DNA of 64,000 nucleotides from Eubacteriaceae bacterium (lineage in GTDB: Bacteria; Bacillota; Clostridia; Lachnospirales; Lachnospiraceae). A program made the translations under genes and the position numbers. The stretch is taken from contig CABJBF010000004.1 in the NCBI GenBank assembly GCA_902363805.1, positions 215,216 to 279,215 of the forward strand, in the 5' to 3' direction. Below, piece by piece: positions 34,971-44,535 of the stretch (its first letter is position 1; each line of letters begins with the position of its first letter). The notes below the pieces were generated by a model. The model ran no database searches. It was not told where the DNA came from and worked only from the letters and a program-made list of their open reading frames with translations.

Positions 34971-35330
34971 ATGAAAGGAAAGATGAATACTGATTTAGGT
35001 CAGGTTTTAATTAGCCCGGAAGTAATCGCTAAATATGCCGGAACAACAGCATGTGAATGTTTTGGTATTGTTGGTATGGCAATGGTAAGTGTAAAGGATG
35101 GTCTTGTTAAATTATTAAAGAGAGACAGCTTATCAAAAGGAATAAATGTTACAATTGATGAAAATAATGAGATTTCAATAGAATTCCATGTTATTATCGC
35201 TTATGGTGTTAATATTTCTACAATAGCTGAGAATATTATTTCTAGTGTTAAGTATAAAGTAGAAGCTTATACAGGAATGACAGTTAAGAAAATTAATATA
35301 TATGTTGAAGGAGTTAGAGTAATAGACTAA
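34971..35330 (+). CDS. Asp23/Gls24 family envelope-stress protein, YloU-like
   Basis: This 119-residue Asp23/Gls24 protein has the family core: DLGQVLISPEVIAKYAGTTACECFGIVGMAMV, then VNVTIDENNEISIEFHVIIAYGVNISTIAENIISSVKYKVEAYTG and the terminal VKKINIYVEGVRV. It corresponds to Bacillus YloU, which is encoded just before the fatty-acid kinase YloV/FakA, as here. The role is not settled; relatives associate with the membrane and respond to alkaline stress. The start is the ATG at 34971 behind AGGAGG; an upstream in-frame ATG at 34941 lacks a site. The gap to the next gene is 25 bp. Confidence 0.93.
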   Translation: MKGKMNTDLGQVLISPEVIAKYAGTTACECFGIVGMAMVSVKDGLVKLLKRDSLSKGINVTIDENNEISIEFHVIIAYGVNISTIAENIISSVKYKVEAYTGMTVKKINIYVEGVRVID

Positions 35331-35355
35331 CTAATTACTCAAGGAGGAAATTATT

Positions 35356-37014
35356 TTGGTTAATAAGATTGATGCTAGTATGTTTCAAAAAATGTTCTTA
35401 GCAGGAGCAAAAAATCTTGAAGCAAAGAAAGAATGGATTAATGAATTAAATGTATTCCCTGTACCGGATGGAGATACAGGTACAAATATGACATTAACAA
35501 TTATGTCAGCAGCTAAAGAAGTAGGCGGAATTGAAAATCCTGATATGAAAGTAATTGCTAAAGCAATATCATCAGGTTCCTTAAGAGGAGCCAGAGGTAA
35601 TTCGGGTGTTATTCTTTCCCAGTTATTCAGAGGATTCACGAAGGAAATTAAGACATGTGAAGAAATCGATGTGATGGTTTTGGCAAAAGCCTGCAACAGA
35701 GCAGTTGAAACAGCGTACAAAGCAGTTATGAAACCTAAAGAAGGTACAATCCTTACAGTTGCAAAAGGAATGGCAGATAAAGCGGCAGAAATTGCTGAGA
35801 CAGAAGAAGATTTAACAGTGATGATTGATGAAATCATTAAACATGGTGACGAAGTTCTTAATAAGACACCGGAGATGCTTCCTGTTTTAAAACAGGCCGG
35901 AGTTGTTGACTCAGGCGGACAGGGATTAATGCAGGTTGTTAAGGGTGCTTATGATGCTTTTCTTGGAAAAGAAATAGATCTTACAATAGAAGGCGCAACT
36001 AAACCGATTGATAAATCTAAAGTAGAAGTTACAGATAATTTTGATATTAAATATGGATACTGCACTGAATTTATAATCAATTTAGAGAAAGAGATGCCTG
36101 TCGAAACAGAAAAAGAATTTAAAGCTTATCTTGAATCTATAGGTGATTCTATTGTAGTAGTTGCTGATGATGAAGTAGTAAAGGTTCATGTTCATACTAA
36201 TGATCCGGGGCTTGCTATTCAGAAGGCTCTTACATTTGGTTCTCTTTCAAAGATGAAGATTGATAATATGAGAGAAGAACATCAGGAAAGATTAGTTAAA
36301 GATGCTGAAAAAATAGCAGCTCAACAAGAGGAAGAAAAGAAAAATGAGCCAAGAAAAGACTATGGATTTGTAGCAATTTCTGTAGGTGAAGGCTTAGATG
36401 AAATATTTAAGGGATTAGGAGTTGACTATATTATTTCTGGTGGTCAGACAATGAATCCAAGTACAGAAGATATTTTAGATGCGGTCGATAAGATAAATGC
36501 CGATACAATATTTGTTCTTCCTAACAATAAGAATATCATTCTTGCAGCACAGCAGGCTGAAAGCTTAGTCGAAGATAAAAAACTTGTTGTAATTCCATCA
36601 AAGACAGTTCCTCAGGGAATTGCAGCTATGATTGGATTTGTACAGGAATCTTCAGTAGAAGAAAACAAGGAATCAATGATTGAAAACATGTCATATATAA
36701 AGACAGGGCAGTCAACTTACGCAGTAAGAGACACAGTTATTGATGATAAGGAAATTCGTGAAGGAAATATTATGGGTATAGGCGATGACGGAATTCTTTC
36801 AGTAGGTGAAGATATTGCCGATACAACAGTTGATATGATTCGTGAAATGGTTGATGAAGAATCAGAAATTGTCAGCCTTTACTATGGTAGCGATGTGACA
36901 GAAGACGATGCAAATGAATTAGCAAAAAAAGTTGAAGAAGCACTTCCGGACGTAGAAGTAGAAGTTTATCCGGGCGGACAGCCAATTTACTATTATATAG
37001 CATCAGTGGAATAG
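35356..37014 (+). CDS. fakA: Fatty acid kinase catalytic subunit, DAK2/YloV-like
   Basis: A 552-residue three-domain protein. The N-terminal DhaL/DAK2 ATP-binding domain (about 1-200) carries NVFPVPDGDTGTNM, GSLRGARGNSGVILSQL and DSGGQGL. A middle domain (about 220-310) has HVHTNDPG, and a C-terminal DegV-like/FakA region contains SGGQTMNPSTEDILDAV and LPNNKNIILAAQQA. FakA phosphorylates fatty acids bound by a FakB/DegV protein, feeding exogenous or recycled fatty acids into phospholipids. The start is TTG at 35356 behind AAGGAGG (MVNKIDASMFQKMF); no ATG offers a better site. Pairing with the YloU-like gene is conserved in Firmicutes. Confidence 0.93.
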   Translation: MVNKIDASMFQKMFLAGAKNLEAKKEWINELNVFPVPDGDTGTNMTLTIMSAAKEVGGIENPDMKVIAKAISSGSLRGARGNSGVILSQLFRGFTKEIKTCEEIDVMVLAKACNRAVETAYKAVMKPKEGTILTVAKGMADKAAEIAETEEDLTVMIDEIIKHGDEVLNKTPEMLPVLKQAGVVDSGGQGLMQVVKGAYDAFLGKEIDLTIEGATKPIDKSKVEVTDNFDIKYGYCTEFIINLEKEMPVETEKEFKAYLESIGDSIVVVADDEVVKVHVHTNDPGLAIQKALTFGSLSKMKIDNMREEHQERLVKDAEKIAAQQEEEKKNEPRKDYGFVAISVGEGLDEIFKGLGVDYIISGGQTMNPSTEDILDAVDKINADTIFVLPNNKNIILAAQQAESLVEDKKLVVIPSKTVPQGIAAMIGFVQESSVEENKESMIENMSYIKTGQSTYAVRDTVIDDKEIREGNIMGIGDDGILSVGEDIADTTVDMIREMVDEESEIVSLYYGSDVTEDDANELAKKVEEALPDVEVEVYPGGQPIYYYIASVE

Positions 37015-37030
37015 GCTTGGAGGAATATGT

Positions 37031-37537
37031 ATGGAAGAAACATTTGTAGAATATATTGTTAAAACAAAAACATCATTTTCAGCAATTGGAATCAGAATAG
37101 GATGCATATTTATTGTTATATGTTGTTTTTTACTTACAGCAGTTCTTGGGATTTTAGGTGTAACATTAGGTGCACTGGCCATTTATCTCACATATATGGC
37201 TTTTCAGATGACAAGTGTAGAATATGAATATTCAATACTTAACAGTGAGATTTCTGTTGATAAAATAATGGGCCAGAGAAAAAGAAAAAAAGTTGCTGAG
37301 TTTGATATGAAAAATGCAGAAATAATGGCAGATGCAGACAGTGAAGAAATTCTTCGCCGTGTTAATAATGAAATGAAGGTTCTTGATTATTCATCAAGAG
37401 AAGCCGGAAAATTAAAATATGCTGTTATTTTCAACGAAGCAAATGGGATTACGGAAATGATTTTTGAACCAAATGAAAAAATGGTTGAAGCATTACACAA
37501 AATAAGACCAAGCATAGTTAGAATTGCAAACAGATAG
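37031..37537 (+). CDS. Small membrane protein, DUF6106-like
   Basis: The 168-residue product has two adjacent membrane spans (about residues 20-60: IRIGCIFIVICCFLL, VTLGALAIYLTYMAF) and then a cytoplasmic beta-rich domain with a basic tract (GQRKRKKVAEFDMKNAEIM) and a C-terminal EMIFEPNEKMVEALHKIRP. The shape resembles uncharacterised DUF6106 proteins of Clostridia and, more distantly, membrane-bound PH-like domains; I cannot name a function. It follows fakA by 16 bp behind TTGGAGG, so it is probably the third gene of that operon. Confidence 0.7.
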   Translation: MEETFVEYIVKTKTSFSAIGIRIGCIFIVICCFLLTAVLGILGVTLGALAIYLTYMAFQMTSVEYEYSILNSEISVDKIMGQRKRKKVAEFDMKNAEIMADADSEEILRRVNNEMKVLDYSSREAGKLKYAVIFNEANGITEMIFEPNEKMVEALHKIRPSIVRIANR

Positions 37538-37572
37538 TTAAATATTTACATTCCTTTATGGAAAGTAATTTA

Positions 37573-39109
<1,537 letters not shown>

Positions 39110-39186
39110 TATTTACTTAATATAGTTTGAAATAATTGTGAATTATAAAATTTTACTATGTAAAATCATAATAATATGTTAAAATT

Positions 39187-39224
39187 AAAAGGACTTTTGC
39201 GGAATGTAGAAGTCCTTTTATATT
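39187..39224 (+). terminator. Terminator after guaB
   Basis: AAAAGGACTT and AAGTCCTTTT pair over 10 bp around a 13-nt loop, followed by ATATT. A separate ATTTTAC/GTAAAAT palindrome lies upstream at 39150-39166. Confidence 0.7.
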
Positions 39225-39320
39225 ATGCAGAGGTGTCATTATACTTAATTTTTGTTTAGAAAATGATAAAGGTGTAAATGAGTTGAAAAATAACGGTTAC
39301 TAAATGAAGCAGTTTAGTGA

Positions 39321-39348
39321 TTGCTTATAAAATTGACACATGTATAAA
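39321..39348 (+). promoter_or_regulatory. Candidate promoter of the trigger-factor-like gene
   Basis: TTGCTT (39321-39326) and TATAAA (39343-39348) are spaced by 16 bp, 26 bp before the start codon. A TTGACA at 39333 competes as the -35 with a TATATG further on. Confidence 0.4.
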
Positions 39349-39373
39349 ATTTGAATTATATGAGGAGAAAGTA

Positions 39374-40453
39374 ATGAAAGTATTAAAGAAGATTTGGGTT
39401 CCGGTCTTAATTGCGATTATATTAATTGCATTTGGTGGGGCAGTATATTATCAAAAGGCAGTAGTTCCTAAAAAGGAAATTGATAAAAAAGCAGGAATTA
39501 CATCCGGTAAATTAGATGATTATATTACATTAGGGGAATATAAAGGGTTATCATGTGAAGTTACACAAGATGATATCGATGAATCAATAAAAGAAGAAAC
39601 ACAGACATATACAGAAGTTGACAGAGAAGCAAAAGAAGGCGATTGCGTTGAAATTACATATACAGGTTATGTAGACGGAGAAAAGGACAAGAATATCAGC
39701 CAGAGTAATTGTGAATTATATGTTGGACAGGAAGAAAGCCTTTATGCAGAATTTACAAATGCAGTTGTTGGACATAAGGCAGGAGATAAAGTAGAATATC
39801 AGGCAAAAGATACAGATGACATAAATTATGTTGCGGAAAAAGATTCTGATTACACGGGCAAAAACGTTAAGTTTACGCTTAAACTTGTATCTGTAAGCGA
39901 AGAAGAAACAGAAGATGTAACAGATAAATGGGTAAAGGATAATTATAATGAAGATTATGGAATCTCAACAGTAAAAGAATTCTATAAATGGAATGAGGAT
40001 TATGTTCTTGAAAACAAAAAGAGTGATTTATGGCAGAGTGCAGTTGATAATGCGACAATGAATGGATATCCTCAGGAAATGTATGATAGTGTAAAAGAAG
40101 AATTTGATTCGGATGCAGCATATTATGCAGACTCTTATGGAATTACAGTTGATGAATATTTGTATGATTTCTCAGGATATACAGAAGAAAGCTTACAGGA
40201 AGAATATTTAAATGAAGTAAAATCTAATCTTGTAATGTGGAAAATTGTTGAAAAAGAAAATTTGACAGCTTCATCATCTGAAATCGAAGATAAATACGAA
40301 GAATTATATGCTGATTGCGGATATGATAATGTTGAAGAGATGAAGAAAGATTATACTGATAAAGAAATTGAAGAAGCAGTGTTACTTGATAAAGCTATGG
40401 ATGTTGTGTACGATAATGCAAATATAACAAAATCTTATAGCTTGCCAAAATAA
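39374..40453 (+). CDS. Membrane-anchored trigger-factor-like peptidyl-prolyl isomerase
   Basis: A 359-residue protein with one N-terminal span (about residues 7-27, no lipobox) that places the rest outside. Residues about 50-180 resemble a FKBP domain as found in trigger factor (DREAKEGDCVEITYTGYVDGEK, ELYVGQEESLYAEFTNAVVGHKAGDKVEY), and the remainder resembles the helical trigger-factor C-terminal chaperone arms (SLQEEYLNEVKSNLVMWKIVEKENL). Cytoplasmic trigger factor binds the ribosome through an N-terminal domain that is absent here, so this one should fold exported proteins. The start is the ATG at 39374 behind GGAGA; an in-frame ATG at 39317 is too far from any site. Activity is inferred from domain similarity. 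Confidence 0.8.
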   Translation: MKVLKKIWVPVLIAIILIAFGGAVYYQKAVVPKKEIDKKAGITSGKLDDYITLGEYKGLSCEVTQDDIDESIKEETQTYTEVDREAKEGDCVEITYTGYVDGEKDKNISQSNCELYVGQEESLYAEFTNAVVGHKAGDKVEYQAKDTDDINYVAEKDSDYTGKNVKFTLKLVSVSEEETEDVTDKWVKDNYNEDYGISTVKEFYKWNEDYVLENKKSDLWQSAVDNATMNGYPQEMYDSVKEEFDSDAAYYADSYGITVDEYLYDFSGYTEESLQEEYLNEVKSNLVMWKIVEKENLTASSSEIEDKYEELYADCGYDNVEEMKKDYTDKEIEEAVLLDKAMDVVYDNANITKSYSLPK

Positions 40454-40566
40454 AAATAAAACTGTAATAAGTTTACAAGTTTTATTATTGAAATACAGGA
40501 AAGTTGTTAAATAAAATTGATTTATAAGTCAGTAATGAAAAAATAAATAAGACAATAAAGATAGAT

Positions 40567-40620
40567 AGAACAGATAATATGAACGATGTAATTTTGCAAG
40601 TGTTATTTGTTCTATTTTTT
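40567..40620 (+). terminator. Terminator upstream of the CAP-domain fragment
   Basis: AGAACAGATAA and TTATTTGTTCT pair over 11 bp (one G-U) with a 25-nt loop, followed by ATTTTTT. It is immediately ahead of the CAP fragment, which would therefore not be transcribed from the gene upstream. Confidence 0.7.
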
Positions 40621-40891
40621 GTCTAGAGCAAGAACAACTGAATGCGATGAATTATTCAGTTACACAAGACCTGATGGAACATCCTACTTTACAGCGTTTA
40701 ATCAGGCAGGAATTGATGATTGGACAAGAAGAGCAGAGAATTATGATACTCCTGCAGAAGTAGTGAATGCGTGGATGAAATCTCCTACGCATAAGGCAAA
40801 TATTATGAATGGAGAATTTGAGTACATAGGAATTGGATGTGTTAAAGTTGGGGAACATATATATTGGACATGGGAATTCTTAACAAGATAA
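40607..40891 (+). pseudogene. Remnant of a CAP/SCP-domain protein
   Basis: The frame reads SRARTTECDELFSYTRPDGTSYFTAFNQAG and AENYDTPAEVVNAWMKSPTHKANIMNGEFEYIGIGCVKVGEHIYWTWEF, the C-terminal two-thirds of a bacterial CAP (PR-1/SCP) domain. The N-terminal helices and signal peptide are missing, the usual GENIA segment is shortened, and the histidine of the SHTRPDG motif is tyrosine. There is no ribosome-binding site or plausible start: upstream codons run into an intrinsic terminator and stop codons. I take it as a degraded secreted protein gene. It might instead be translated from the TTG at 40607, but that codon lies within the terminator stem. Confidence 0.7.
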
Positions 40892-40940
40892 TGAAGAACA
40901 GAAAATATACGGTGTTTTATAAAAAAATAAATACAAAATA

Positions 40941-40986
40941 AATTATAGCATTTGAAGTTGACAAAGCAACTTTAAATGCTATAATT
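40941..40986. repeat. 46-bp near-perfect palindrome over the thrS promoter
   Basis: Two 20-bp arms (40941-40960 and 40967-40986) differ from perfect symmetry at one position and flank ACAAAG. The -35 TTGACA straddles the left arm and the loop, and the -10 TATAAT sits in the right arm. By symmetry the minus strand has TTGCTT with a 16-bp spacer to TATAAT, so a divergent promoter is conceivable. Confidence 0.75.
40958..40985 (+). promoter_or_regulatory. Promoter of thrS
   Basis: TTGACA (40958-40963) and TATAAT (40980-40985) match consensus with a 16-bp spacer. The start would be near 40992, just ahead of the T-box leader. Confidence 0.8.
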
Positions 40987-40991
40987 GTGTT

Positions 40992-41222
40992 TGAATAAAG
41001 AAAACGTTGACGAGACGAGTAGATTAGCAGGAGGGCTATAGAGAGAAGCACCAAGGCTGGAAGTGCTTTGCGGATGGCTAATTGAAAACTACCTCTGAGT
41101 GACCCCAATCAGGTCCGGTGATTCCGTTATAATCGCAATGAGAGGTCTATATAAAATAGACAATCAGGGTGGAACCGCGAGATATTCGTCCCTGCTTACT
41201 AATTGTAAGCAGGGCTTTTTTA
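40992..41222 (+). promoter_or_regulatory. T-box riboswitch leader of thrS
   Basis: All T-box elements are present: AGTA (41018-41021), an AGAGAGAAGCACC...GGCTGG Stem I apex, GAA (41084-41086), then the specifier ACC (41091-41093, Thr), the T-box AGGGTGGAACCGCG (about 41166-41179) and a terminator. The UGGA sequence pairs with a tRNA ending UCCA. The tRNA-Thr(GGU) at 55.9 kb has discriminator U and an anticodon matching ACC, so both contacts fit a tRNA from this window. Uncharged tRNA-Thr should promote readthrough into thrS. Confidence 0.95.
41189..41222 (+). terminator. Intrinsic terminator of the thrS T-box
   Basis: CCCTGCTTAC and GTAAGCAGGG form a 10-bp stem with a TAATT loop, followed by TTTTTT. 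Its 5' arm overlaps the antiterminator region. Confidence 0.9.
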
Positions 41223-41283
41223 TTGTATTAATGAGTCTGGCTTACAAGAAATAATTATCAGATGTGTAAAGGAGAAAGTGAAA

Positions 41284-43248
41284 ATGAAGATTACTTTAAA
41301 AGATGGCTCAGTAAGAGAGTATTCAGAACCAATGACAGTAAACGACATCGCATTTGACATTTCAGGAGGGCTTGGAAGAGCAGCATGTGCAGGAGAAATT
41401 GATGGCGAAGTTGTAGATTTAAGAACAACAATAGACAAAGATTGTAATTTAAACATTTTAACATTTAAAGATGAAGCTGGAAAAGCTGCATACAGACACA
41501 CTACATCACATGTTCTTGCAGAAGCAATTAAGAATTTATATCCTGATGTAAAATTAGCTATTGGACCTTCTGTTGATAATGGATTTTATTATGATTTTGA
41601 CAGCGAACCATTTTCAAGAGAAGATTTAGATAAAATCGAAGCTGAGATGAAGAAAATCATTAAGAAAGGTGCTAAACTTGAAAGATTTACACTTCCTAGA
41701 GAAGATGCAATCAAGTATATGGAAGACAGAAATGAACCTTACAAGGTAGAACTTATTAAAGATTTACCGGAAGATTCGATTATATCTTTTTATAGTCAGG
41801 GTGAATTTGTTGATTTATGTGCAGGACCACATTTGATGTCAACAAAGTCAATTAAAGCATTTAAATTGACATCTTCATCAATGGCATACTGGAGAGGTGA
41901 TTCTAATAAAGCAAGACTTCAGAGAATTTACGGAACAGCATTTGACAGCAAAGATGATTTAAAAGCTTATTTAGATGAACTTGAAGAAGCAAAGAACAGA
42001 GACCATAATAAACTTGGTAGGGAAATGGAACTCTTTACAACTGTAGATGTAATCGGACAGGGACTTCCATTACTTATGCCAAAGGGACAGAAGATGGTTC
42101 AGAAATTACAAAGATGGATTGAGGACCTTGAAGATAATGAATGGGGTTATGTACGTACAAAGACTCCATTAATGGCAAAGAGTGATTTGTATAAAATTTC
42201 AGGACACTGGGATCATTACAAAGAAGGAATGTTTGTATTAGGCGATGAAGAAAAAGATAAAGAAGTATTTGCACTTCGCCCAATGACATGTCCATTCCAA
42301 TACTATGTATACAAAGCAAGCCAGAAGAGTTATAGAGATTTGCCATGCAGATATGGTGAAACATCTACACTTTTTAGAAATGAAGATTCAGGTGAAATGC
42401 ATGGACTTACAAGAGTTCGTCAGTTTACAATTTCAGAAGGTCATCTTATTGTAAGACCTGACCAGATGGTTAAAGAATTTAAGGATTGTATAGCATTAGC
42501 TCAGTACTGTTTACAGACTTTAGGATTAGAAGAAGATGTAACATATCATCTTTCAAAATGGGATCCTGAAAATAAAGAAAAATATATCGGAGAACCTGAA
42601 GTATGGAATGAAACAGAACAGGATATTAGAAATGTTTTAAATGAATTAAATATCCCATTTGTAGAAGATGTTGGTGAAGCAGCGTTTTACGGACCAAAGG
42701 TAGATATCAATGCAAAGAATGTATATGGAAAAGAAGATACAATGATTACAATTCAGTGGGATGCTTTATTAGCTGAACAGTTTGATATGTATTACATTGA
42801 TGAAAATGGAGATAAGGTAAGACCTTATATCATCCATAGAACATCTATCGGATGCTATGAAAGAACACTTGCATGGTTAATTGAAAAATATGCAGGCAAG
42901 TTTCCAACATGGTTATGTCCTGAACAGGTAAGAGTTTTACCAATTTCAGATAAATATGTTGATTATGCAGAAAAAGTAGCTGCAGAACTTAAGAAAAATG
43001 GAATTGATGTTACTGTTGATGGAAGATCAGAAAAGATTGGATATAAGATTAGAGAAGCGCGTTTAGACAAACTCCCTTATATGCTTGTTGTAGGACAACA
43101 GGAAGAGGCTGATGGAACAGTATCTGTAAGAAGCAGATTTGCAGGTGATGAAGGAATTAAGAAATTAGATGAATTTATTGATGCAATTTGCAAAGAAATC
43201 AGAACAAAAGAAATCAGAAAAGAAATTCCATTAGAAGAGAGAAAATAA
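41284..43248 (+). CDS. thrS: Threonyl-tRNA synthetase
   Basis: This 654-residue class II synthetase has the full bacterial order: TGS domain (1 to about 60), editing domain with HTTSHVLAEAI and the conserved HxxxH, catalytic core with LMPKGQKM, RPMTCPFQYYVY (zinc cysteine), RYGETSTLFRNEDSGEMHGLTRVRQFT (motif 2) and PYIIHRTSIGCYERTLAWLIE (motif 3), and an anticodon-binding C-terminus (WLCPEQVRVLPISDKY). It charges tRNA-Thr and removes mis-attached serine. The start is the ATG at 41284, with AGGAG nine bases upstream; a GTG at 41278 is too close to that site. It is controlled by the T-box leader. Confidence 0.97.
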   Translation: MKITLKDGSVREYSEPMTVNDIAFDISGGLGRAACAGEIDGEVVDLRTTIDKDCNLNILTFKDEAGKAAYRHTTSHVLAEAIKNLYPDVKLAIGPSVDNGFYYDFDSEPFSREDLDKIEAEMKKIIKKGAKLERFTLPREDAIKYMEDRNEPYKVELIKDLPEDSIISFYSQGEFVDLCAGPHLMSTKSIKAFKLTSSSMAYWRGDSNKARLQRIYGTAFDSKDDLKAYLDELEEAKNRDHNKLGREMELFTTVDVIGQGLPLLMPKGQKMVQKLQRWIEDLEDNEWGYVRTKTPLMAKSDLYKISGHWDHYKEGMFVLGDEEKDKEVFALRPMTCPFQYYVYKASQKSYRDLPCRYGETSTLFRNEDSGEMHGLTRVRQFTISEGHLIVRPDQMVKEFKDCIALAQYCLQTLGLEEDVTYHLSKWDPENKEKYIGEPEVWNETEQDIRNVLNELNIPFVEDVGEAAFYGPKVDINAKNVYGKEDTMITIQWDALLAEQFDMYYIDENGDKVRPYIIHRTSIGCYERTLAWLIEKYAGKFPTWLCPEQVRVLPISDKYVDYAEKVAAELKKNGIDVTVDGRSEKIGYKIREARLDKLPYMLVVGQQEEADGTVSVRSRFAGDEGIKKLDEFIDAICKEIRTKEIRKEIPLEERK

Positions 43249-43356
43249 TACTGATTTAAAAATTTTGTTTATTAAATAAAATGCATAAAAAAAGAACAAT
43301 TGAAGAAAATAAGCATATCGGAAAATTTCCGAAATATATAATTGGAGGACGAAGAT

Positions 43357-43680
43357 ATGCCTATTTTAAATTGTTCAGTTCAAAATTGCTATTATAACAA
43401 AGAAAAGAAGTGCTGTCTTGATGGAATAAGAGTGGAAGGAAGCACAGCAGATACTGTTAACTCAACAGCCTGTGGAAGTTTTAAGGAACAGGGTGAAGGA
43501 AGCTATACAAGTAATTGTCATTGTGGAATGTCACCGGAAACAAAATTACAGGTGCAGTGCGAAGCAGTTAAATGTACATTTAATGGTGATAAAAAATGTT
43601 GCGCAGATCGTATAGGAATTGAAGGTAATGGTGCAAAGCATTATACTGAAACAGCCTGTGGAACATTTAAACCTGAATAA
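43357..43680 (+). CDS. Tandem DUF1540 cysteine-rich protein
   Basis: A 107-residue protein consisting of two DUF1540-like units of about 40 residues: LNCSVQNCYYNKEKKCCLDGIRVEG...TACGSF and VQCEAVKCTFNGDKKCCADRIGIEG...TACGTF, joined by a linker with CHCGMSPET. Each unit has the C-x5-C-x7-CC-x(n)-C pattern, which suggests metal binding, presumably zinc or iron; the function is unknown. The start is the ATG at 43357 behind TTGGAGGAC; the ATG at 43342 is upstream of that site and rejected. It stands alone between thrS and the infC leader. Confidence 0.88.
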   Translation: MPILNCSVQNCYYNKEKKCCLDGIRVEGSTADTVNSTACGSFKEQGEGSYTSNCHCGMSPETKLQVQCEAVKCTFNGDKKCCADRIGIEGNGAKHYTETACGTFKPE

Positions 43681-43827
43681 AATGTAAAATGATAAATAGA
43701 ATTAAAAATAGCGATTTTAAAATATCATTTTAGAGACAGATAGTAAATTTATCTGTTTGATTAAAGTTAAAAACAAAACTTAAAAAACAAATAAATCAAA
43801 AAAATGCGAAGAGATTAAAAAAATGTG

Positions 43828-43856
43828 TTGACATATGTAGTGCAAGATGGTAATAT
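43828..43856 (+). promoter_or_regulatory. Promoter of infC-rpmI-rplT
   Basis: TTGACA (43828-43833) and TAATAT (43851-43856) have a 17-bp spacer. The start would be near 43864, giving a leader of about 135 nt. Upstream from 43681 there is only AT-rich sequence without recognisable features. Confidence 0.7.
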
Positions 43857-43863
43857 ATATGTC

Positions 43864-43983
43864 GATGTATAAAACAAAGCAGAGTATCCACTCTCACCCA
43901 GACACATAGAGGTGATTCGAGGTTAACATTTAATTCATTTGATTTGAGTTTTTAGTGGATAGTCTGACTATCCACTTTTTTTA
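43864..43983 (+). promoter_or_regulatory. Attenuator leader of infC-rpmI-rplT, L20-leader type
   Basis: The leader ends in an intrinsic terminator: AGTGGATAGT (43954-43963) with ACTATCCACT (43967-43976), then seven T. The 5' arm of this terminator can instead pair with TATCCACT at 43885-43892, making a mutually exclusive antiterminator. This is the expected design for the Bacillus-type leader where ribosomal protein L20 favours termination. The alternative pairing is seen in the sequence; L20 as ligand is inferred from the downstream genes. Confidence 0.85.
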
Positions 43984-43998
43984 TGGAGGTGCAATACC

Positions 43999-44505
43999 AT
44001 TAGCGAGTTAATGATTAATGAACAGATTAGGGACAAAGAAATAAGACTCATTGGTTCAGATGGAGAACAGCTTGGAATTATGTCTTCAAGAGAAGCATTG
44101 AAGAAGGCTGAAGAAGCTGAATTAGATTTAATTAAGATTGCCCCAAAGGCTCAGCCACCTGTTTGCAAGATTATGGATTACGGAAAGTATAGATATGAAT
44201 TGCAGAAGAAGGAAAAGGAAGCCAAGAAAAAACAAAAGTCAGTAGAAATTAAGGAAATCAGATTATCTCCTAACGTTGAGATTAATGATTTGAAGACAAA
44301 GGCTAATAATGCAAGAAAGTTCTTAGAAAAGGGTGACAAAGTTAAAGTAACTCTTAGATTCAGAGGACGTGAGATGGCTCATATTAGTAGTAGTGCGCAT
44401 GTTTTAGATGACTTTGCTAAGTTATTAGAAGATATATCAGTAATAAGCAAAAAAGCTAAACTTGAAGGTAGAAACATGACAATGTTTCTCGAACAAAAGC
44501 GATAG
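43999..44505 (+). CDS. infC: Translation initiation factor IF-3, AUU start
   Basis: The gene encodes a 168-residue IF-3 with INEQIRDKEIRLIGSDGEQLGIMS at the N-terminus, the lysine-rich linker (KKEKEAKKKQKSVEIKEIRLSPN) and the C-terminal domain (VKVTLRFRGREMAH). The start is ATT at 43999, in frame and eight bases from GGAGGT (43985-43990), giving MSELMINEQ; the ATG at 44011 would be too far from the ribosome-binding site. An AUU start is known in infC genes and lets IF-3 repress its own synthesis by discriminating against rare start codons. It is first in the classic infC-rpmI-rplT operon, behind an attenuator. Confidence 0.95.
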   Translation: MSELMINEQIRDKEIRLIGSDGEQLGIMSSREALKKAEEAELDLIKIAPKAQPPVCKIMDYGKYRYELQKKEKEAKKKQKSVEIKEIRLSPNVEINDLKTKANNARKFLEKGDKVKVTLRFRGREMAHISSSAHVLDDFAKLLEDISVISKKAKLEGRNMTMFLEQKR

Positions 44506-44535
44506 GCTAGAGTTTAAATTAAGGAGGAATATAAA

